Below are positions 26,647 through 34,469 of a stretch of 64,000 bases of DNA, one piece after another; the stretch's first letter is position 1; each line of letters starts with the position of its first letter. Both the position numbers and the translations under genes were made by a program. Origin of the DNA: Chitinophaga sp. YR627 (GTDB lineage: Bacteria > Bacteroidota > Bacteroidia > Chitinophagales > Chitinophagaceae); the NCBI RefSeq assembly GCF_900114995.1, contig NZ_FOUX01000006.1, forward strand, positions 248,001-312,000, read 5' to 3'. The notes beneath the pieces are model-generated. The model saw only the letters and a program-made list of their open reading frames with translations. It had not been told where the DNA came from and did no database searches.

Positions 26647-27972
26647 ATGAATCATCATCTCCATCTGTTTAACTTCTATCACGAAAGTGAAGAACCTAAA
26701 TTCATCGAAAATAACCTTACCCGCGCCTTCGCACTTTGTCTGAAACATGACCCGGTGTTACTGTATGCATTTCTGAGAGAAGTACTTTCTCCGGAGGATT
26801 ATAACTTCCTGTTTTATGTTCATGAAAAAGATACTTCTATCGATTTTGATATGCAGATAGAGACTTCTACACTCGTGGACGAGACAAGAAAACTGTACGC
26901 TATCGGTTTGACAGATACGACCGCCAGAGAGGACTGGACGGGCATTGAAAAAGACATAGATGTCATCAACAAGATGAACATCACAGACCTGGTGATATCT
27001 ATCAAGGACATTAAAATCATTTTTGAAGTAAAACGTACCGGCGAAGATTGTAAAGAACAGCTTCGTCAGCAGATCGCACCTTTCACATATAAACAGCATA
27101 TCCAGGTCACACCTATGCACTATACATGGAGCGATATGCTGCACCTGATTGAACAGATAAGTAATTTTTATACCTACAATGGTCAGTCCAATCAGTTTAT
27201 CAACTCCTTCCTGCAACTGGTAAAAGCACGCTTCAGTCATTGGGTGCCGACAAAGCCATTCAAATTTCAACCTTTCTTCAAAGACAGCTCCGACCTTAGC
27301 GGCCGTCAGCCTTTGATTCAAAGGCTCCACAATGCAGTACAGTCAATTGGCAGGGATCAGATAGACATATTGTGGGATCGTACGGCCATTAAGGTCGGGA
27401 AGCCATGGGCAACAGAAGCTATTCCGGACTTCATATGGGGCAATGATGGCAAACAGTATCTCATAATGGATATCTGGCCAGGCAATGTAAAACAGCAGGG
27501 ATACGCCCTGTATAGCATGCCCCTGGACTGGGTGAACGCAGAAATGGTGACCATCAATGGTGAGGTATTTGAAGTAGAGGTAGACCGGCATATCAAGTTC
27601 ATGCACTTTAATAAATACATTACCAGCCTGGATATACCTATTGCAGGTGGCGACAGACTACTGAAGAAAGAGATTAATACGCCGGCAAATCTGCATCAGA
27701 TCTCCGGAAAATGGTACCGGGATGACTGGCCCAAACTAATTGAAACGCTGGATGAATATTTCTCGTTTGACTGGAAACAGGCCTGTAAATGGGAGCAGAA
27801 TTTCGAAGATTCAGCGCGTAGTTATTTAACGCTGTCATTAGGATATTGCTGTCGTATGTATGTGCCTTACAGTTACCTGCAAGGTCTGGATAGCAATCAG
27901 CAGGGACATGTCTCTGTAGGGATGTTTCTTGCGCAATGTAAAGATGCGATGGTCAGTCTGATTGAAGGGTAA
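26647..27972 (+). CDS. PD-(D/E)XK nuclease family protein
   Basis: The ATG at 26647 (441 aa, MNHHLHLFNFYHES) is preferred to one nine codons upstream. The N-terminal helix FIENNLTRAFALCLKHDPVLLYAFL carries a conserved-type Glu. The nuclease core reads TDLVISIKDIKIIFEVKRTG, giving the PD-(D/E)XK residues Asp114, Glu127 and Lys129, followed by a Gln-rich helix (CKEQLRQQI) typical of motif IV. The ~270-residue C-terminal part is unrecognised (WGNDGKQYLIMDIW, FDWKQACKWEQ). Such nucleases occur in phage defence and as restriction-like enzymes. This one has no methyltransferase or helicase partner, but it is convergent with the protease-nuclease fusion gene. Confidence 0.65.
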   Translation: MNHHLHLFNFYHESEEPKFIENNLTRAFALCLKHDPVLLYAFLREVLSPEDYNFLFYVHEKDTSIDFDMQIETSTLVDETRKLYAIGLTDTTAREDWTGIEKDIDVINKMNITDLVISIKDIKIIFEVKRTGEDCKEQLRQQIAPFTYKQHIQVTPMHYTWSDMLHLIEQISNFYTYNGQSNQFINSFLQLVKARFSHWVPTKPFKFQPFFKDSSDLSGRQPLIQRLHNAVQSIGRDQIDILWDRTAIKVGKPWATEAIPDFIWGNDGKQYLIMDIWPGNVKQQGYALYSMPLDWVNAEMVTINGEVFEVEVDRHIKFMHFNKYITSLDIPIAGGDRLLKKEINTPANLHQISGKWYRDDWPKLIETLDEYFSFDWKQACKWEQNFEDSARSYLTLSLGYCCRMYVPYSYLQGLDSNQQGHVSVGMFLAQCKDAMVSLIEG

Positions 27973-27980
27973 TATATGTA

Positions 27981-28012
27981 AAATGGCTGCCCGTTTATGT
28001 GGGCAGCCATTT
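27981..28012. terminator. Bidirectional terminator
   Basis: Perfect 12-bp arms AAATGGCTGCCC/GGGCAGCCATTT with an 8-nt loop lie between the two convergent nuclease genes. Confidence 0.75.
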
Positions 28013-28042
28013 ACGTTTTATGGGCGTGTTTATCAGACTTAT

Positions 28043-30106
28043 CTAAAACCGGATCTGCCTGACGTTATCCAGGGGTAATGCCGGTAATTCACTTTGCTCA
28101 TTCAACGGATCATGTGCGGATAATTCTCCGAATGATAACCCTGTCAGCTTTTCAATATTCGTTATAGAGGTCTGTGCCGCTTCATATGCTCCAAATACAA
28201 ATTCCTCTTCCGGCAGATGATCCTTCTGCGACATCTTATAGCCGGTAGCCGACAACTTTCCTGTTTCATCGTTGATAAAAACAATGATTTTCCAGCTGAT
28301 CACTGGTATCTTGACTCCATAGATCACCGGATCATTCTTTCTGAAAACAGGCCCCGTGAATACAGAGATCTTCATCCCGTCTTCGCGTGCATGATCCAGC
28401 GCATAATCTTCCAGTCCAAGCCATACAGGTGCATTAAAGGACTGCATCTGCGGAATGGTATTGGTCACACACATGGAATCCGCATTCCCACGTAATGCAG
28501 CGGTTTCACTACCCCATACAGGGTCTTCCCGGCGGGTCATATGTCCACGGCTGAACTTAGGCGGATTACCATAACATTCATTCAGTATCTGCGCATCTTT
28601 TGCAATACGCGGATCGGTACGCCAGCCTACTCTCGTCGCTTTTCTTGATTTAGCGCCATTGATGTTTACAGCACTAAAATAACACAGGCGTCTTTTTTTA
28701 CTCATCACAACGGAAAAATGCTCATAACGTAATACATGCTCCTGTTCACCATTCCTGTCATACCGGAGTACATCTGCGGCTTTCGCCGGATCAGCAATTT
28801 CAGGTAGTGGTACAGGGAAGTCAGTACCCAGAAATGCAGGCTTGTATCCTGTGCGGTCATCATAATCTTCCGCTACCCCTTCCGTATAAAATTCATCTTC
28901 GCTTTCAATGGCCGCGGGCTGCGTAGCCTGTATGTTTTGCGCTACGGCTGCTGCTGCACCTGCTATAGCAGGCTGGCCGACAGTAACAGTCACTTCTATA
29001 GGGACGTTAAAGGAGAATGTCTGTGTCTGCACGTTTGTGTTGTTTATAGGAGTGGATGGAGATGCCTGTAATTGCTGTAGTGCCTGCGGCTTATCCTCGG
29101 GTACGATACCAGCAGAAACAGGAGCAGATCGCTGTATAGCCGCCAGCCGCTCTGCTACAACTGAAGCAGGAACAGCATAGTTGGATTCCAGGAAACGGCC
29201 CGCGAAATGTAACCCAACTGCTTGTCCGCTGACAAGATCAAATACAACTCCTCCTGAACAACCACCAAGGGTAGTACAATCATGAAAGAGCCGTTCTTGT
29301 GTAACCGCTGTTATCTTTCCTGGCGCCAGCCTTTTGAAGTTATAGATCTTACCAAAGATATCTTCCATCAATGCTACATCAGGAATGCGGCTATCCCTTG
29401 CGGGATAACCTATCACGGCTACATCTGTGTTGCTGAGAGATGTGCCGGTAAAAAGCGGTAGTTGAGGGGGGAGTGTCTTATTGCCTGTGGGCGCCACTTT
29501 CAGAAAGGCGATATCTGGTCCGCGATCGTCTTCTATATGCAGGATCTTTACCACCTGAAAAGAAAGATCAGGAGAGAGGTCCTGTTCTCTTAAAAAATCA
29601 ATGGAGGAAGTCACCGGTGTATCGAGCAATTGCCGGAATACAAAACCTTCGCCGTTCCTGCTGCCAAATTCCTGTGCCACATGTCTGTTGGTCACCACAA
29701 TATCTTCCGCTACCATCCAGCCTGTACCCAGCCACTCATAAGATGGATGGTGTTTTACTTCTATACGGCCTACAGAAGGAATCGTCCGTAGCAATGTGTT
29801 GCGTGCCTGCTCCAGTTTACTTTTCCAGATCTGGCTCTCTACATCTTCAAAATCCAGCCGTGGAAGGTTGTCATTGATACGCAATACCGGCCGGCCTACG
29901 CGGAGCACGATCGTCTCCAGCGCAAAGTCGTTATTAAATCCTTCCTGTAAACCTTCCGGAACTTCGGTACTGATACGAGGTGCGATCTCACGTGCCTCTT
30001 CTTTGTAAGATGGATTACGCCTGATCTTGCTGATCTCATCTGCTAATGCATCATCGGCAGCTTCAATCCGGGCGATTGCGTTACGTAGTTTTTGGGGGAC
30101 AGCCAT
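28043..30106 (-). CDS. Trypsin-like serine protease fused to DNA/RNA non-specific endonuclease (NUC1)
   Basis: The ATG at 30106 (687 aa, MAVPQKLRNAIARIE) is used; a TTG extension of nine codons is ignored. Residues 1-115 are a charged region of unknown fold. Residues ~116-335 are a chymotrypsin-fold protease with a complete triad: His142 in VVTNRHVAQE, Asp198 in GPDIAFLKV, Ser284 in TLGGCSGGVVFD. A low-complexity Ala/Pro/Gln linker follows (~336-450, with VPIEVTVTVGQPAIAG). Residues ~455-665 are an endonuclease G/Serratia-type beta-beta-alpha-metal nuclease with His522 in SRGHMTRR, then SMCVTNTIPQMQSFN and WLGLEDYALDHA supplying the conserved Asn and Glu residues. There is no signal peptide, so it acts in the cytoplasm. 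A toxic nuclease controlled by its own protease would suit abortive infection or self-destruction (inference). Confidence 0.85.
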   Translation of the reverse strand: MAVPQKLRNAIARIEAADDALADEISKIRRNPSYKEEAREIAPRISTEVPEGLQEGFNNDFALETIVLRVGRPVLRINDNLPRLDFEDVESQIWKSKLEQARNTLLRTIPSVGRIEVKHHPSYEWLGTGWMVAEDIVVTNRHVAQEFGSRNGEGFVFRQLLDTPVTSSIDFLREQDLSPDLSFQVVKILHIEDDRGPDIAFLKVAPTGNKTLPPQLPLFTGTSLSNTDVAVIGYPARDSRIPDVALMEDIFGKIYNFKRLAPGKITAVTQERLFHDCTTLGGCSGGVVFDLVSGQAVGLHFAGRFLESNYAVPASVVAERLAAIQRSAPVSAGIVPEDKPQALQQLQASPSTPINNTNVQTQTFSFNVPIEVTVTVGQPAIAGAAAAVAQNIQATQPAAIESEDEFYTEGVAEDYDDRTGYKPAFLGTDFPVPLPEIADPAKAADVLRYDRNGEQEHVLRYEHFSVVMSKKRRLCYFSAVNINGAKSRKATRVGWRTDPRIAKDAQILNECYGNPPKFSRGHMTRREDPVWGSETAALRGNADSMCVTNTIPQMQSFNAPVWLGLEDYALDHAREDGMKISVFTGPVFRKNDPVIYGVKIPVISWKIIVFINDETGKLSATGYKMSQKDHLPEEEFVFGAYEAAQTSITNIEKLTGLSFGELSAHDPLNEQSELPALPLDNVRQIRF

Positions 30107-30293
30107 TGTAGTGGTGTTTGAGGTAAGGTACAATATATAAGTCCGTGGTATGTCGGCTAAAAGGCGAGTCTGTTTGCTGATTAAATCTAATTAAAAATCT
30201 GACATCTGCCAATATTAGTTCAATACCAACCTATAATGCTTATTGTTAAATACTGAATATTGTTGATGTGTCGCAACGCTGACCGGCATAAAA

Positions 30294-30319
30294 AAAGGAT
30301 AGCACTAATGCTATCCTTT
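30294..30319 (-). terminator. Terminator of the DUF4274 gene
   Basis: 11-bp arms AAAGGATAGCA/TGCTATCCTTT with a CTAA loop, followed on the minus strand by TTTTTATG. Confidence 0.8.
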
Positions 30320-30332
30320 CCTGTTCAATATA

Positions 30333-30881
30333 TTAATCTTCATCGATGTCATATTGTTCGTAGGCATCCTCCATTTGTTCCATCAGAGCAGGAGGGATGC
30401 CTTCTTCAAAATCTTCCGGTGGTGCTACCGTTTCTCCATCCACTTTTTCCAGCATTACAGGTGGTATCTCGCTTACAGCTGGTTTGTCACTATATTCTTC
30501 TGACCATACCGTGCCGTCATAATCTTTTTTATTAGGATCAAAAGCAAAACGGCCCGTTTTGTAGAAACCGCTGGTATACTTTTGCTCAATGTTCTGAATG
30601 ATATCAAAGCTTTCTACATATTCATCTTCTGCAAGTACGTGTTCCCTGTCTTTGAACTGCTTCCAGTACCGTGGACCATATTTCCAGTAGATCATGAGGA
30701 TGGTGCCGCGGTCCGTGGCCGGATTTTCTATCAGCCAGTGGAGAAAGGGTTTATCATCATCCCAGTTCCATTCCATCGCCATCTGGTGTAGTTCTCGGGC
30801 GTCGGCCTGTTTTGCATACGATATGACAAGTTCATCCAGGATCTCGTCAAAGGCTTCTTCGCTGATTTGTTTTTTTTTCAT
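30333..30881 (-). CDS. DUF4274-like protein
   Basis: The product is 182 aa, acidic and cytoplasmic. The N-terminal part LHQMAMEWNWDDDKPFLHWL followed by NPATDRGTILMIYWKYGP matches the DUF4274 pattern (helix, WNWDD, then a cysteine/Asp-rich 'NP..D.GTAL..YW' segment). The C-terminal third is Glu/Pro-rich (ESFDIIQNIEQKYTSGFY; IPPALMEQMEDAYEQYD). DUF4274 proteins are found beside toxin or immunity genes as well as alone, and no activity is established. It lies upstream of the protease-nuclease gene on the same strand but is separated by a terminator and 187 bp, so it is probably a separate transcript. Confidence 0.65.
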   Translation of the reverse strand: MKKKQISEEAFDEILDELVISYAKQADARELHQMAMEWNWDDDKPFLHWLIENPATDRGTILMIYWKYGPRYWKQFKDREHVLAEDEYVESFDIIQNIEQKYTSGFYKTGRFAFDPNKKDYDGTVWSEEYSDKPAVSEIPPVMLEKVDGETVAPPEDFEEGIPPALMEQMEDAYEQYDIDED

Positions 30882-30957
30882 GTTTTGGAGGTTTTTCCGG
30901 GTTACAGCAGTTCGCTGGTAAATGAGGTACTTTCCACGAATATAGTTAATTATAAAA

Positions 30958-30990
30958 TTGACAGAGAAAAGCTGCCAAATGATAACTTTG
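30958..30990 (+). promoter_or_regulatory. Promoter of the BamA-like gene
   Basis: TTG at 30958-30960 and a perfect -7 box TAACTTTG at 30983-30990 are separated by 22 bp, about 25 bp before the ATG. A TATATTCG (minus strand, about 30938-30945) in the same gap could drive the divergent DUF4274 gene. Confidence 0.7.
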
Positions 30991-31015
30991 GCCTTTTTTA
31001 TGTATATCTTCCACT

Positions 31016-32152
31016 ATGCGACCTACTATTGCGAACATTATCCTATTGTTGTGCTTTACAACAACAGTCATGGCTCAATCCGAAAAGAATGGCTGGGTGA
31101 ACCGACAGCTGAACAGATTTTTTAGAGACACCACTTCCGCCGCAGAAAGAAGTTTCCGCATATATCCGACCCTGGGATATGCACCGGAAACAGGTGTGGA
31201 ATTAGGAGCTTCCTCATTGTGGCTCTTCCGCGCCAAAGGAGATAGTACGAACCGGCTGAGTGAAGTACAGGCCTTCTCTTTCTTTACTTTCAAAGGCCAA
31301 TACGGCCTCTGGATAGACAATGCTGTTTATGGTGATAAAGACAAATGGTTCTTTTTAGGAAGAACAAGGATACAGCGCTTTCCCCTGTTGTATTATGGTA
31401 TAGGACATAGCACAGATGGTGAACACCCGGCAGTGGTGGATGCGAATTATATTCTGCTGAGACAGCGGGTATTGAGAAAGATCAGTCCTAATTTGTTTTT
31501 CGGACCGGAGATCGACTATCAGCATCTCTTCAGCGCTGATTTCAATCAACCGGAAGAAGGACCACATCATGCATTACCTGCCGGGAGTGGCGGTACCACG
31601 AATCTGGGATTTGGCGCCGCATTGGTGTATGATGACCGCCACAATGTGCTGAATGTACGCAAGGGCTGGTTTGGAGAAATTTCTTATCTCGGATATCATC
31701 CTTCAGTAGCAAGCGATTTTCAGTTTGGCAGCGTGAATCTGGACATCCGGGCTTTCCATCCTATTAAGAAGAATAATGTACTCGCCTGGCAGGTACTGGG
31801 TAATTTCATCAGCGGAGAAGTGCCTTTTAATCAGCTGGCATTGATGGGTGGGGACATGATGATGCGTGGATATTACCAGGGACGGTACCGCGATAAAAAT
31901 ATGCTGGCTGCACAGGTGGAATATCGCATGTTGCCTTTTACGTTCAGCCAGCGCTGGGGGGCTACTATCTTTGCAGGCACTGCCGCAGTAGCACCACAGA
32001 TAAAAGCTTTCCAGCTGGATAAAACACAGTTTGCCGGTGGCGCAGGATTACGCTATCTCCTGTTCCCTAAAAAAGACATCTTCCTGCGCCTGGATGTGGG
32101 GATGACAAGAGAAGGTCCCGGCTTTTACTTCTTCACCGGCGAAGCTTTCTAA
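31016..32152 (+). CDS. BamA/Omp85-like outer-membrane beta-barrel protein
   Basis: The product is 378 aa with a signal peptide (NIILLLCFTTTVMAQ). The mature protein is a short Omp85-superfamily barrel without recognisable POTRA repeats. Alternating strands such as RIYPTLGYAPETGVELGASS, NVLNVRKGWFGEISYLGYHP and ALMGGDMMMRGYYQGRYRDK carry the (V/I)RG(Y/F) signature in MRGYYQGR of the conserved loop 6 region. In Bacteroidota such POTRA-less 'surface antigen' barrels are common and their cargo is unknown. It stands alone with its own strong promoter, convergent with the SRPBCC gene just 3 bp beyond its stop. Confidence 0.82.
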   Translation: MRPTIANIILLLCFTTTVMAQSEKNGWVNRQLNRFFRDTTSAAERSFRIYPTLGYAPETGVELGASSLWLFRAKGDSTNRLSEVQAFSFFTFKGQYGLWIDNAVYGDKDKWFFLGRTRIQRFPLLYYGIGHSTDGEHPAVVDANYILLRQRVLRKISPNLFFGPEIDYQHLFSADFNQPEEGPHHALPAGSGGTTNLGFGAALVYDDRHNVLNVRKGWFGEISYLGYHPSVASDFQFGSVNLDIRAFHPIKKNNVLAWQVLGNFISGEVPFNQLALMGGDMMMRGYYQGRYRDKNMLAAQVEYRMLPFTFSQRWGATIFAGTAAVAPQIKAFQLDKTQFAGGAGLRYLLFPKKDIFLRLDVGMTREGPGFYFFTGEAF

Positions 32153-32155
32153 ATA

Positions 32156-32608
32156 TTATTTTCCCGCAGGAAATTTATCTGCTATCAGGTGCAGGTTGAT
32201 ACCATGTTCCATATAGGCTTTTAAGCCATCGAGCACAGTTGTAAATCCGCCTGTATTGTTGATGACTTCTTTGATAAGGTCTCCACCTTGTTGTCTGAAA
32301 CCATAGTTCCTGATGACCACATAAGTCTGGTCGTCAGTCAACGCCCTGAATATAAACTCAACCGTAGTAGCGGGAGAATTCCATTCTATTATGATCTGTT
32401 CATGAAGAATGATCTCTTTTACGATCACCTGGGTAGATACCTGATACATCTCCCATTCCCAGGTGATCGTTTTACCTTTTTCCAGCTTACCGCTGGCTTT
32501 GGTAAACCAGAAATGCCTGGATTTCTCCGGATCGATAAAGGCATCAAATACCTCGCTGGCAGGCCTCCTGATTAGCATTTGTGCTTCTATAACGGTTTGA
32601 TCCTGCAT
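32156..32608 (-). CDS. SRPBCC/AHSA1-family protein
   Basis: The ATG at 32608 (150 aa, MQDQTVIEAQMLIRR) lies two codons inside a GTG-started frame. The AHSA1/START-like fold is visible: IRRPASEVFDAFIDPEKSRHFWF at the N-terminus, TWEWEMYQVSTQVIVKEI in the middle, and a long C-terminal helix (GFTTVLDGLKAYMEHGINLHLIADKFP). The family binds small hydrophobic ligands or assists proteins; the specific role is unknown. Its 3' end nearly touches that of the BamA-like gene (3 bp), with no terminator between them. Confidence 0.83.
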   Translation of the reverse strand: MQDQTVIEAQMLIRRPASEVFDAFIDPEKSRHFWFTKASGKLEKGKTITWEWEMYQVSTQVIVKEIILHEQIIIEWNSPATTVEFIFRALTDDQTYVVIRNYGFRQQGGDLIKEVINNTGGFTTVLDGLKAYMEHGINLHLIADKFPAGK

Positions 32609-32703
32609 AATCACTGTTTTACAAGTGCTTGATTAATTGTTTGTTATCTGAAGTTATCTATTTGATGTCAAATTATCAACCAAAAATAATCAGCCTGGAA
32701 TTA

Positions 32704-32731
32704 TAACCGAATGATTATTCGTTTATCTTTG
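32704..32731 (+). promoter_or_regulatory. TetR promoter with overlapping operator-like dyad
   Basis: A dyad TAAcCGAAT-GATT-ATTCGtTTA (32704-32725, arms of nine with one mismatch) overlaps the perfect -7 box TATCTTTG (32724-32731). The ATG follows only 4 bp later, so the transcript would be nearly leaderless. This arrangement suggests autorepression by the TetR product. No clear -33 TTG was found. Confidence 0.55.
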
Positions 32732-32735
32732 TGTT

Positions 32736-33323
32736 ATGAGAAACAGGGATGAGAACAAAGAACTGATGATCCGGGAAAAGGCGATCGCTATGATCGTCAA
32801 TGAAGGATTTGATGGTCTCAGTATGCAAAAGCTGGCTAAAGAGGTGAATATCTCTGCTTCTACCATCTATATATATTTTAAGAACAGGGAAGACCTGCTG
32901 AACAAGCTGTACATGGGTGTACAGGAGAAGTTTGAAAAGGACGCCCTTACTGGTTTTTCTCCGGAGATGTCATTTGCAGATGGTCTGTGGCTGCAATGGA
33001 AAAACCGGCTCAAAAATATCAACCAGCATCCGGTTGCCTATCAGTTTTACGAGCAATTCAGAAATTCCCCCCTGATCAATCATGAAGATATAAAACCTGC
33101 CACCTTCAGGAAAGCGATGAATGATTTCTTCAGTAATGCGATCAAAAGAGGAGAGATAAAAGACCTGTCTCCCGAACTTTACTGGGCCATCGCTTATGGA
33201 CCATTTTATACCCTCGTCAGATTCCATCTTTCCAATGCGAATATGGCCGGTACCGCGTTTTCATTGACAGAAAAAAAATTAAAGAAAGCGCTGGAACTTG
33301 TATTAGCAGCACTGGCAGCATAA
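32736..33323 (+). CDS. TetR family transcriptional regulator
   Basis: The product is 195 aa. The N-terminal TetR helix-turn-helix is clear: IREKAIAMIVNEGFDGLSMQKLAKEVNISASTIYIYFKNREDLLNKLY. The remaining ~140 residues form the helical ligand-binding domain (FRKAMNDFFSNAIKRGEI, YWAIAYGPFYTLVRFHL), whose ligand is unknown. The gene starts right after an operator-like dyad over its own promoter. A second inverted repeat with the same CGAA/TTCG halves precedes the downstream VOC gene (53 bp away), so it probably represses itself and that neighbour. Confidence 0.9.
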   Translation: MRNRDENKELMIREKAIAMIVNEGFDGLSMQKLAKEVNISASTIYIYFKNREDLLNKLYMGVQEKFEKDALTGFSPEMSFADGLWLQWKNRLKNINQHPVAYQFYEQFRNSPLINHEDIKPATFRKAMNDFFSNAIKRGEIKDLSPELYWAIAYGPFYTLVRFHLSNANMAGTAFSLTEKKLKKALELVLAALAA

Positions 33324-33343
33324 AATTTTTTTACCTTATAAAA

Positions 33344-33360
33344 GAACGAACGTTCGGTTA
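33344..33360 (+). promoter_or_regulatory. Inverted repeat before the VOC gene, candidate TetR operator
   Basis: The palindrome CGAACGTTCG (33347-33356) is flanked by AA and GTT and lies 17 bp before the VOC ATG. It shares the CGAA/TTCG half sites with the dyad in front of the TetR gene, but the half-site spacing differs (2 bp versus 6 bp), which weakens the link. Confidence 0.4.
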
Positions 33361-33376
33361 TTATAAAACAATACAT

Positions 33377-33751
33377 ATGACTATTAATCACTTAAATCTG
33401 GTCGTTGTCAGACTACCGGAAACGGTTTCCTTTTTCGAAACATACCTGGATTTTCATTGTGAAATGCGTAAAGGCGATGTCATCGCTGTACTGACAAACA
33501 AGGTGGGTTTTACCCTTGTTTTGATGACAGATAAAAAGGACGATACAAAGTACCCTGGTGCTTTTCATATTGGATTTATGCTGGATGATGCAGCTGCCGT
33601 AGATGCGCTCTATGCGCATTTGCTGTCGGGTAATATTACCCTGGACAGACCACCAGCAAAGATCAGGAACAGCTATGGCTTTTACTTTTATTTCGATAAC
33701 CTGTTTATAGAAATAGGTCATTACTATCCGAATACAGCCACCAATGAATAA
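33377..33751 (+). CDS. VOC (glyoxalase/bleomycin-resistance) superfamily protein
   Basis: The product is 124 aa with a single VOC unit of two beta-alpha-beta-beta-beta motifs: INHLNLVVVRLPETVSFFETYLDF with metal-ligand His3-type residue, then FTLVLMTDKKD, FHIGFMLDDAAAVDALYAHL and YGFYFYFDNLFIEIGHY. Members are glyoxalases, dioxygenases or drug-binding resistance proteins; no specific substrate can be read. Transcribed just after the TetR regulator and probably controlled by it. It is convergent with the truncated globin gene, whose end is 7 bp away. Confidence 0.85.
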   Translation: MTINHLNLVVVRLPETVSFFETYLDFHCEMRKGDVIAVLTNKVGFTLVLMTDKKDDTKYPGAFHIGFMLDDAAAVDALYAHLLSGNITLDRPPAKIRNSYGFYFYFDNLFIEIGHYYPNTATNE

Positions 33752-33758
33752 CAACAAA

Positions 33759-34223
33759 TTACTGATAGGGGCCCCCCGGTACACCCCATCCCCATGTTGG
33801 CATTGGTTCGTCCGGATTCATGATGTTGTCGGATGTATTGGAATTCAGGATGGCGATCCGTGTACCCCATTCAAGGTAGGCAACAAAAGCCGACCTGAAT
33901 TCCGGGTCGTCAGGTAATCCGATTTCGTCGGCCGTCTCCAGTAATAGCAGTAGCCATTGTTTACGATGTGCTTCAGTCAGGTGTTTCCCGATATGCTTTT
34001 GTATCATCCGGAAATGACTGCCTTCATTCGTACTGTAAAAGGCCGGACCTCCAAATACCTCTGCGATAAAATGTGCAACATGCCGCTGATGTTCCGGAGA
34101 CATATGTTTAAATACAGGCTCGAGTAAAGGGTCCTGTAATACTTTGGCATAAAAGAGTGTTGTAAGCCGCTCAAATACAGGCATACCTCCTGCCCATTCA
34201 TATAAGGTGGGTACTTGTTTCAT
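33759..34223 (-). CDS. Group II truncated hemoglobin
   Basis: The product is 154 aa. Truncated-globin landmarks are YEWAGGMPVFERLTTLFYAKV (helix A-B), PVFKHMSPEHQRHVAHFIAEVFGGP, the proximal-His region MIQKHIGKHLTEAHRKQW with the Trp of group II (G8 position), and YLEWGTRIAILNSN, which is characteristic of the HbO-like group. The C-terminal ~25 residues (MNPDEPMPTWGWGVPGG) form an unusual Trp/Pro tail. Group II globins bind oxygen and peroxide and detoxify reactive oxygen or nitrogen species. A group III truncated globin is encoded at 60.4 kb, so two distinct trHbs occur within 27 kb. Confidence 0.9.
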   Translation of the reverse strand: MKQVPTLYEWAGGMPVFERLTTLFYAKVLQDPLLEPVFKHMSPEHQRHVAHFIAEVFGGPAFYSTNEGSHFRMIQKHIGKHLTEAHRKQWLLLLLETADEIGLPDDPEFRSAFVAYLEWGTRIAILNSNTSDNIMNPDEPMPTWGWGVPGGPYQ

Positions 34224-34368
34224 AAAATGGTTTCGAAACTAAGTTGAGATATTTTCTGCTGACGAACAACAACTTATCCAGTGGGAAGGTCCACTGGGAC
34301 CAATGTTGCCAGTAATCCTGGTAGCTGGAAAAACTGGCGGGTATGATACGTGTATGCCTGAGATTTAT

Positions 34369-34376
34369 TACATTTG
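34369..34376 (+). promoter_or_regulatory. Candidate promoter -7 box for the DUF2167 gene
   Basis: Perfect TACATTTG, ~93 bp upstream of the ATG; no clear -33 TTG. The gap between the divergent globin and DUF2167 genes also holds a small hairpin (TCCAGTGG/CCACTGGGA, 34276-34298). Confidence 0.45.
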
Positions 34377-34469
34377 GTGCGCAAAGGGACAATAGTAGTT
34401 TGTAATTAGTTGTTAACCAACTCTTATCAGCAGAAATATACCTATATAACGAATAATAACAACCATCAG

